Origin: Treponema sp.
Lineage (GTDB): Bacteria; Spirochaetota; Spirochaetia; Treponematales; Breznakiellaceae
Length of the DNA: 5,968 bases
NCBI GenBank assembly: GCA_009786615.1
Contig: WQRS01000031.1
Location: 2,211 to 8,178 of the forward strand
Direction: 5' to 3'
This document shows, one piece after another, positions 1 to 3,556 of the stretch (positions are counted from its first letter, which is position 1; every line of letters begins with the position of its first letter). The translations under genes were made by a program, and so were the position numbers. The notes beneath the pieces were generated by a model. The model was given only the letters and a program-made list of their open reading frames with translations, searched no databases and had not been told where the DNA came from.

Positions 1-944
1 GTTTGCTCTTCACCCTCATACGTACAGGAAATTTCCTCGCGAGCGTTGCCAATGTCGTTTTCCTCGCAGTAAACGGAAATCATCCCCGATGAAAGCCCAA
101 GGTAAACACGATGCGATTTTTCTTCCACCAAAAGCGACACACGCCTCAACGCATCAAGCATTTCCACGCGGTTCACCTTGAACTTGTTCAACTGACTTTC
201 AGGTATTACACGGCGGTAATTGGGAAATTGACCTTCAATAAGCACCGAAGACAGTTTGTAAGAGCCAAATTGGATAAAAATGTTTTTGTCGCTGACGCAA
301 ACATCAACATTTCCCTCCTCGCCTGCTCTTTTAAGAACGAGATTGAGTATTTTAGAGGGAATTATAACGCCTGAAAAATCGGCCGGAGCGTTTTCGGCTG
401 GTTTGTTGATAAAAGCGAGCCTTCGCCCGTCTGTGGCAACCATTATGAACTTGCCTTCCGATTTTTCAAAGAAAAGCCCGTTCATAAAATGGCGTGTTTC
501 ATCGTTTGAAACGGCAAAAATGGTTTCTTTTATCATGCTTTTCAAATCCCGAATGGGCATTTGAAAAAATTCTTTTCCTGCGGCGGAAAATTCAGGAAAT
601 TTATCGGAAGCGATACTTTTTAACTGAAACTTCGCCTTTTTAACCGCCGTTCCTATGTTAATTCGTGATTCCTTTTGCTCAAATTCCATTTCTCCGTCAG
701 GAATTGAGTTCAAAATCCCCGCAAATTTATCGGCATAAACAGTGACACTACCCGGTTCAACAACTTCCACAGGAACTTTCGTCTCAAAATTCACCTTCAT
801 GTCAGTCGCGCGGATGGTGAGGCTTGAATCTGCGGCTTCCAAATAGATATTTGAAAGTATCGATATAACATTTTTCGAGGCTATAATCTCGTTCGCTATG
901 GCAATTTCCTTTTGGAGCACACTTCTTTCGCACTTAAACTTCAT
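1..944 (-). CDS. dnaN: DNA polymerase III subunit beta (sliding clamp), C-terminus cut by window edge
   Basis: Translating the minus strand from the ATG at 944-942 gives an open frame of 314 codons that runs off the left edge without a stop. The clamp is a ring-shaped dimer that holds the replicative polymerase on DNA. The family usually has about 365-375 residues, so roughly 50-60 C-terminal residues, including the end of the third clamp domain, lie outside the window. Visible landmarks are the N-terminus MKFKCERSVLQKEIAIA, ATDMKVNFE at 46-54, FQLKSIASDKFPEF at 106-119, ATDGRRLA at 170-177 and EGQFPNY at 237-243, all typical of DnaN and close to treponemal versions from memory. An AGGAG ribosome site lies at 954-950, five bases before the ATG, fixing the start. 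The gene follows dnaA in the same direction after a 254-bp gap, the usual dnaA-dnaN order. No frameshift is visible. Confidence 0.96.
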   Translation of the reverse strand, partial: MKFKCERSVLQKEIAIANEIIASKNVISILSNIYLEAADSSLTIRATDMKVNFETKVPVEVVEPGSVTVYADKFAGILNSIPDGEMEFEQKESRINIGTAVKKAKFQLKSIASDKFPEFSAAGKEFFQMPIRDLKSMIKETIFAVSNDETRHFMNGLFFEKSEGKFIMVATDGRRLAFINKPAENAPADFSGVIIPSKILNLVLKRAGEEGNVDVCVSDKNIFIQFGSYKLSSVLIEGQFPNYRRVIPESQLNKFKVNRVEMLDALRRVSLLVEEKSHRVYLGLSSGMISVYCEENDIGNAREEISCTYEGEEQ

Positions 945-953
945 AATTTCTCC

Positions 954-962
954 TATTCCACA
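954..962 (+). promoter_or_regulatory. Degenerate DnaA-box-like site next to the dnaN ribosome site
   Basis: TATTCCACA matches the DnaA consensus TTATCCACA at seven of nine positions, with the TCCACA core intact. On the minus strand it lies directly upstream of the dnaN ribosome site and seven bases after a perfect TATAAT (975-970), so it would fall near the start point of a transcript made there. Alone it is weak; its value lies in the clustering with the other TCCACA sites. Confidence 0.35.
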
Positions 963-969
963 AGCTCTT

Positions 970-975
970 ATTATA
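970..975 (-). promoter_or_regulatory. Possible -10 element (TATAAT) upstream of dnaN
   Basis: On the minus strand the sequence reads TATAAT, a perfect sigma-70 type -10, about 26 bases before the dnaN ATG. There is no acceptable -35 at 16-18 bp and no extended -10 TG. The AT-rich setting makes chance matches likely, so this is a weak candidate. A TTGTTA at 1005-1000 with TATATA at 982-977 (17-bp spacing) is an alternative. Confidence 0.25.
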
Positions 976-990
976 CTATATATATAAATT

Positions 991-1028
991 TAGTAGTAGT
1001 AACAATAAGGACGCTTTTTTGTGGAAAA
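991..1028 (+). other. Candidate origin unwinding element: DnaA-trio-like repeats plus DnaA box
   Basis: The plus strand carries TAG TAG TAG TAA CAA TAA at 991-1008, then GGACGC (1009-1014), a short T run, and TGTGGAAAA at 1020-1028, a DnaA box with one mismatch (TTTTCCACA on the minus strand). An AT-only stretch with TATATATA lies on the far side (977-990). Read 3' to 5' away from the box, the plus strand gives AAT AAC AAT GAT GAT GAT. The known basal unwinding element of Bacillus has this order: DnaA box, GC-rich spacer, then 3'-GAT-5'-type trinucleotides bound by DnaA on one strand. The 11-bp distance between box and first triplet was not compared with experimental origins. Confidence 0.55.
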
Positions 1029-1040
1029 CTAATTTAATTC

Positions 1041-1072
1041 CTTAGCTAATATAAAAATATAAAAAAGCTAAG
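1041..1072. repeat. Inverted repeat, 7-bp arms, in the dnaA-dnaN gap
   Basis: CTTAGCT at 1041-1047 and AGCTAAG at 1066-1072 are perfect reverse complements separated by 18 A/T bases. The minus-strand RNA would have a U-rich loop but no U run after the stem, so it is not a convincing terminator for dnaA. It may be part of the origin architecture or a chance product of the AT-rich sequence. Confidence 0.3.
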
Positions 1073-1084
1073 CTCTTTATAAAA
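1072..1084 (+). repeat. 13-bp repeat, copy 1 (inverted partner at 2701-2713)
   Basis: GCTCTTTATAAAA occurs here on the plus strand and again on the minus strand at 2713-2701, upstream of dnaA. The two copies therefore flank dnaA in opposite orientation, one in each adjoining non-coding region. A shorter related GCTCTT occurs at 964-969. Confidence 0.5.
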
Positions 1085-1111
1085 CACCTGCTTTAAAAGA
1101 GGTTCTTAACA

Positions 1112-1120
1112 GTTTCCACA
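1112..1120 (+). promoter_or_regulatory. Degenerate DnaA-box-like site at the predicted dnaN start point
   Basis: GTTTCCACA matches seven of nine positions of TTATCCACA, with the core TCCACA intact. On the minus strand it begins five bases after the TATAAT of the predicted dnaN promoter, so it would overlap the transcription start. This suits DnaA control of dnaN, which is inferred. Confidence 0.4.
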
Positions 1121-1125
1121 TTAGC

Positions 1126-1134
1126 ATTATACCA
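1126..1134 (-). promoter_or_regulatory. Extended -10 promoter for dnaN
   Basis: The minus strand reads TGGTATAAT: a perfect -10 (TATAAT, 1131-1126) with the TGn extension that can replace a good -35. No clear -35 lies at 16-18 bp; a TTGAAA lies 23 bp upstream. A transcript would start near 1119 and have a leader of about 175 bases before the dnaN ATG, crossing the candidate origin region. Confidence 0.5.
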
Positions 1135-1169
1135 ATACTATAAAATTGTGTTTTTTTCAACCGCCGGAA

Positions 1170-1191
1170 AACCACTTATCAACCACTTATT
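1170..1191 (+). repeat. Tandem 11-bp direct repeat just downstream of dnaA
   Basis: AACCACTTATC at 1170-1180 is followed at once by AACCACTTATT at 1181-1191, identical in the first ten bases. The period of 11 bp is about one helical turn, so both units face the same side of the DNA. The join contains TTATCAACC, a DnaA box with two mismatches. The repeat begins eight bases beyond the dnaA stop codon (on the minus strand). Confidence 0.55.
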
Positions 1192-1198
1192 AAAGTTT

Positions 1199-2650
1199 TC
1201 ATTTCACATTATGTTCCTTGATCATCCTTTTAAGTTTTTCAAGTGCCGAATAAAGATTTGTGTCCGAACGGCTCATTTCCTCAATTTGTCTGCACGAATG
1301 AAGCACCGTTGTATGATCTCTGTTGCCGAACATCTCACCAATTTCTGTCAGCGAATATTCAGTGAGTTCGCGGCACAGGTACATGGATATTTGGCGCGGC
1401 TTTACGATGCTCGCACTTCGTTTTTTGCCTTTCAAATCGTTTGGCGAAAGGTTATATTCTTCTGCCACAACCTTTTGTATTATGTCTATGGACATATTTC
1501 CCTGTCTTGGGTCGGCAAAAACATCTTTAAGTTCCCTTTGGGCAATCTCAATTGTAACAGGCTTATTGACTAAATCCGCATACCCCATAAGCTTATTAAG
1601 TGCGCCTTCCATTTCCCTTACATTTGAGGAAATATTTTTGATGATCATTTCGATTATTTCGTCCGATATAACGATATTTTTGCGCATTTCAAGTTTTTTC
1701 ATCTCCATTTTTTTCTTTAAGATGGCGATGAGTTCTTCGTAGTTCGGCAAATTGAGCTCAACGCTCAAACCTGACTGAAAACGCGATTGAAGGCGGGGAG
1801 CCATACCTTTTAGTTCAGTTATTGGACGGTCACAGGTGAAAACCATTTGTTTTTTCTTGTTGTAAAGCGCCTCAAATGTGTAAAAAAGCTCATCCTGCGT
1901 TCCCGCTCCACGCTCAATTGTGTGAATATCGTCAATGAGAAGGACATCCACATTGCGGTATTTTTTTGCAAACGCATCTTTGTTTTTTTGTCCCAAAGCG
2001 ACCGTTTCAATAAATTCGCGCATAAAACCTTCACCGGTGATGTAATGGATTTTCAGTTCGCTGTTGTTGTGGACAAAATGCCCCAATGCTTGCATAAGGT
2101 GAGTTTTTCCAAGACCTGTGCCGCCGTAAATGAGCAAAGGGTTGTAAATTTTTGATTTTCCCGGGTTTCTGGCAATAGCCGAAGCCGCATTAAAAGCGTA
2201 ATTGTTCACTTCCCCGACAATGTAAGTTTCAAAAGTGAACTCTTCTTGAAGCTGCGGGTTGCTTTTCTTTTGCGCGGTTGTCTGTGGGGCATCTGAAGCA
2301 CTTTGCACGGCGGAATTTTTCCCGCTTAACGTTGCTTTTTGCTCTGTAAGCGGATGTGGTGAAGGCGGAGCGGATGTTTCAGGCTGTTTTTCGCCTTTTT
2401 GGGGAACTTCAAGCGTTATGTCAATTTTTTTCCCTGCAAGCTCACCAATTTTTGCCAATATGTGGGGCAAATACTTCTGCTTGAACATCTCCAAAAAGAA
2501 GTTGTTTGGGGCGGCGGCGAAGATTTCTGATTCCCCGGCTCGGACGAACGAAATTTTGCTAAACCAAATGGCATATTCATCGTCTCCAAGTTCATTTTTG
2601 AGCAGCATAAGGGTTTGCTCCCAAAGCGCCTTTCCATCCAAACTAGCCAT
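1199..2650 (-). CDS. dnaA: Chromosomal replication initiator protein DnaA
   Basis: The 483-residue product is the AAA+ ATPase that binds DnaA boxes, opens the origin and helps load the helicase. Domain I spans about 1-80 and is followed by a polar, proline/glutamine-rich linker (about 82-137). The ATPase domain has Walker A GGTGLGKT (176-183), Walker B VLLIDDIH (236-243), sensor 1 FTCDR (271-275), the arginine-finger box RLQSRF (286-291, R290) and sensor 2 NVREMEGAL (343-351). The C-terminal DNA-binding domain carries the signature FGNRDHTTVLHSC (441-453), where N443 replaces the more common G, an accepted variant. Length is normal (about 440-490). The ATG at 2650 is supported by a GGGGG ribosome site at 2662-2658 seven bases upstream. 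The gene is followed by dnaN and diverges from the perR-like gene. A perfect DnaA box just upstream suggests autorepression. Confidence 0.98.
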   Translation of the reverse strand: MASLDGKALWEQTLMLLKNELGDDEYAIWFSKISFVRAGESEIFAAAPNNFFLEMFKQKYLPHILAKIGELAGKKIDITLEVPQKGEKQPETSAPPSPHPLTEQKATLSGKNSAVQSASDAPQTTAQKKSNPQLQEEFTFETYIVGEVNNYAFNAASAIARNPGKSKIYNPLLIYGGTGLGKTHLMQALGHFVHNNSELKIHYITGEGFMREFIETVALGQKNKDAFAKKYRNVDVLLIDDIHTIERGAGTQDELFYTFEALYNKKKQMVFTCDRPITELKGMAPRLQSRFQSGLSVELNLPNYEELIAILKKKMEMKKLEMRKNIVISDEIIEMIIKNISSNVREMEGALNKLMGYADLVNKPVTIEIAQRELKDVFADPRQGNMSIDIIQKVVAEEYNLSPNDLKGKKRSASIVKPRQISMYLCRELTEYSLTEIGEMFGNRDHTTVLHSCRQIEEMSRSDTNLYSALEKLKRMIKEHNVK

Positions 2651-2677
2651 TGACCAGCCCCCAAAGTTATTAACATA

Positions 2678-2686
2678 TTATCCACA
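2678..2686 (+). promoter_or_regulatory. Perfect consensus DnaA box upstream of dnaA
   Basis: TTATCCACA is an exact match to the high-affinity DnaA box. It lies 28 bp upstream of the dnaA start codon and, on the minus strand, one base after the predicted -10 TATAAA, so bound DnaA would cover the transcription start. Autorepression by DnaA is known in several bacteria; here it is inferred. The site could equally be part of oriC. Confidence 0.8.
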
Positions 2687-2687
2687 A

Positions 2688-2693
2688 TTTATA
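2688..2693 (-). promoter_or_regulatory. Possible dnaA promoter -10 (TATAAA)
   Basis: The minus strand reads TATAAA here, about 38 bases before the dnaA ATG. The best -35 is poor (TTGCTC at 2715-2710, 16-bp spacing, three of six matches). The main support is the position relative to dnaA and to the perfect DnaA box. Confidence 0.35.
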
Positions 2694-2700
2694 ACATAGT

Positions 2701-2713
2701 TTTTATAAAGAGC
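2701..2713 (-). repeat. 13-bp repeat, copy 2 (inverted partner at 1072-1084)
   Basis: The minus strand reads GCTCTTTATAAAA, identical to the plus-strand copy on the other side of dnaA. It overlaps the poor -35 of the proposed dnaA promoter. Function unknown. Confidence 0.5.
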
Positions 2714-2774
2714 AAACCCCAAAATAACGCATACGCGCCACCGAGCACCTTAAAATCTGAATAGTTAAACAGAA

Positions 2775-2799
2775 CAATTCCTTATAATACAAGGAATTG
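2775..2799. repeat. Perfect inverted repeat with 9-bp arms and 7-bp centre
   Basis: CAATTCCTT (2775-2783) and AAGGAATTG (2791-2799) are exact reverse complements around ATAATAC. The dyad includes TATAAT on the plus strand (2783-2788) and TATTAT on the minus strand, so it may be an operator sitting on a -10. It has no U run on either side that would make it a terminator. The binding protein is unknown. Confidence 0.55.
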
Positions 2800-2890
2800 G
2801 TAGGCAATAAAAAACATCAGATTAAATGGTTTTAAAATTCTCCCCCATCATGTTTGTAGTGATGAAAAAATCCGAAAGCTTTTCCAATAA

Positions 2891-2899
2891 TTGTCCACA
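2891..2899 (+). promoter_or_regulatory. DnaA box, one mismatch
   Basis: TTGTCCACA differs from TTATCCACA only at position 3. It has the same orientation as the perfect box 213 bp to the left, and lies in the middle of the divergent non-coding region. It could serve the origin or long-range control of dnaA. Confidence 0.55.
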
Positions 2900-3030
2900 T
2901 TAAAAAACCGCAAAACGCTCAGGAAAACTCCGTTTGAAAAGCACTTGCATTCACCGGGAACCATCATTTTATAACGATTTTTCAACTTTGCGCAAGCTGT
3001 CTGCTGTAATTTATTTTGCAAACGGCTGAA

Positions 3031-3059
3031 TTGTTAAAAATTTTTTCTAATACTATAAA
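3031..3059 (+). promoter_or_regulatory. Candidate upstream promoter of the perR-like gene
   Basis: TTGTTA (3031-3036) and TATAAA (3054-3059) are separated by 17 bp. Transcription would start near 3066, right at the left edge of the Fur/PerR-type operator, giving a leader of about 40 bases. That leader shows no clear Shine-Dalgarno sequence. Confidence 0.45.
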
Positions 3060-3066
3060 TTTTCTA

Positions 3067-3083
3067 TTGACAATGATTATCAA
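3067..3083 (+). promoter_or_regulatory. Fur/PerR-type operator
   Basis: TTGACAATGATTATCAA is an 8-1-8 dyad with a single imperfect pair. Its core TGACAAT-G-ATTATCA differs by one base from the classic 7-1-7 Fur box TGATAATnATTATCA and also resembles the Bacillus Per box TTATAATnATTATAA. It covers the -35 of the nearer promoter and lies at the start point of the other, so a bound repressor should block both. The half-site TTGACAAT recurs at 3099-3106, touching the start codon. Confidence 0.8.
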
Positions 3084-3095
3084 CACTGCTAAACT
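3067..3095 (+). promoter_or_regulatory. Candidate promoter of the perR-like gene, overlapped by the operator
   Basis: A perfect -35 TTGACA (3067-3072) is followed after 17 bp by TAAACT (3090-3095), four of six matches to TATAAT. Start of transcription would fall about five bases or fewer before the ATG at 3107, producing a nearly leaderless mRNA. The operator covers the -35 and most of the spacer. Confidence 0.5.
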
Positions 3096-3106
3096 TTTTT
3101 GACAAT

Positions 3107-3508
3107 ATGCAACGGAATACGCCACAACGGAAAATCATCCTTGACGCCGTAATTAAGCTGAATACTCACCCAACGATAGAAGAAGTGTACGGTGAGATTC
3201 AGAGGGAGTATCCGTCCATAAGCAAAACAACCGTTTACCGTAATCTTAGACACCTTGCAGGTGAAGGGATGTTGCGCGAGGTTTCGCTTTTGGACGGTCT
3301 TGAGCGGTATGATGTGCGCACCGACAAGCACTACCATTTCAGGTGTAAGCAGTGTGACGGCGCGTTTGACATTGATTTGGAGCACATGGAAGGCATCAAC
3401 GATGTGATTCAAAAGAGGTACGGTTTTCAGGTTGAAGGACATAATCTTTTGTTTACGGGTGTTTGCCAAAGCTGTGTTAGCGGCGGTGGCCAGGAAAAGA
3501 ACTTGTAA
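3107..3508 (+). CDS. Fur-family transcriptional repressor, PerR-like
   Basis: The 133-residue product is a metal-dependent winged-helix repressor. The DNA-binding part spans about 1-60, with the recognition region SISKTTVYRNLRHL (37-50). Two CxxC pairs, C80/C83 and C120/C123, form the structural zinc site. Aligning on C80 as Bacillus PerR C96 places H21, D69, H75, H77 and D88 on PerR H37, D85, H91, H93 and D104, the complete peroxide-sensing site; this favours PerR over Fur. The protein begins directly at RNTPQR, without the roughly 15-residue N-terminal extension of Bacillus PerR. There is no alternative upstream start, since an in-frame TGA lies at 3074-3076. No Shine-Dalgarno is seen. The operator in its own promoter implies autorepression, and the downstream hydrogenase and rubrerythrin are probable targets. 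An iron-sensing Fur remains possible. Confidence 0.92.
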   Translation: MQRNTPQRKIILDAVIKLNTHPTIEEVYGEIQREYPSISKTTVYRNLRHLAGEGMLREVSLLDGLERYDVRTDKHYHFRCKQCDGAFDIDLEHMEGINDVIQKRYGFQVEGHNLLFTGVCQSCVSGGGQEKNL

Positions 3509-3516
3509 GGGATGAG

Positions 3517-3531
3517 AACCGCATAGCGGTT
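3517..3531 (+). repeat. Small hairpin between the perR-like gene and the hydrogenase
   Basis: AACCGC and GCGGTT form a perfect 6-bp stem with an ATA loop in the 48-bp gap. The following bases (AGAATTATATATTT) are AT-rich but not a U run, so a full terminator is unlikely. It may stabilise or partly attenuate the downstream message. Confidence 0.45.
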
Positions 3532-3556
3532 AGAATTATATATTTGGGGGAATTTT

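Larger units (their letters stand above)
945..1198. other. dnaA-dnaN intergenic region, candidate oriC
   Basis: This 254-bp stretch has no gene. It is strongly AT-rich and contains three copies of the DnaA-box core TCCACA/TGTGGA (957-962, 1020-1025, 1115-1120), an AT tract at 967-990, TAG/TAA trinucleotides at 991-1008, an inverted repeat at 1041-1072, an extended -10 promoter at 1126-1134 and a tandem 11-bp repeat at 1170-1191. By rough calculation with equal base frequencies a given hexamer is expected about 0.12 times on both strands of 254 bp, so three copies are notable. Many bacteria place oriC next to dnaA, including in the dnaA-dnaN gap; that this is the active origin is inference. 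Confidence 0.6.
2651..3106. other. Divergent non-coding region between dnaA and the perR-like gene; second oriC candidate
   Basis: No gene is seen in these 456 bp. From left to right they hold the dnaA ribosome site (2658-2662), a perfect DnaA box (2678-2686), a possible dnaA -10 (2688-2693), a 13-bp repeat shared with the dnaA-dnaN gap (2701-2713), a 9-bp-arm inverted repeat (2775-2799), a second DnaA box (2891-2899), and the promoter and operator of the perR-like gene (3031-3095). Replication starting here would run co-directionally with dnaA-dnaN to the left and with perR-hydrogenase-rubrerythrin to the right. I recognise no RNA gene between 2800 and 2890 or between 2900 and 3030. Confidence 0.5.

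Noticed and set aside
111..564. Plus-strand open frames within dnaN
   Set aside because: The minus strand encodes a clear DnaN across the whole stretch, so these are shadows.
1073..1101. Imperfect hairpin CTCTTTATAA ... TTTAAAAGAG in the dnaA-dnaN gap
   Set aside because: It has two mismatches and is AT-rich with no U run, so it is not a credible terminator for dnaA.
1148..1573. Plus-strand open frames opposite the 3' part of dnaA
   Set aside because: Antisense shadow of dnaA; the low-complexity translation has no known motif.
2069..2077. TGTGGACAA, a one-mismatch DnaA box inside dnaA
   Set aside because: It encodes the ordinary residues VHN of the ATPase domain, and single matches inside a gene are expected by chance.
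2800..3030. Possible small RNA gene in the divergent region
   Set aside because: Only a short 5-bp hairpin (about 2847-2865) and no tRNA, SRP RNA or terminator pattern could be seen.
3531..3545. Possible second PerR box upstream of the hydrogenase (TTAGAATTATATATT)
   Set aside because: Only about nine of fifteen positions fit the Per-box consensus and the right half is not a dyad.
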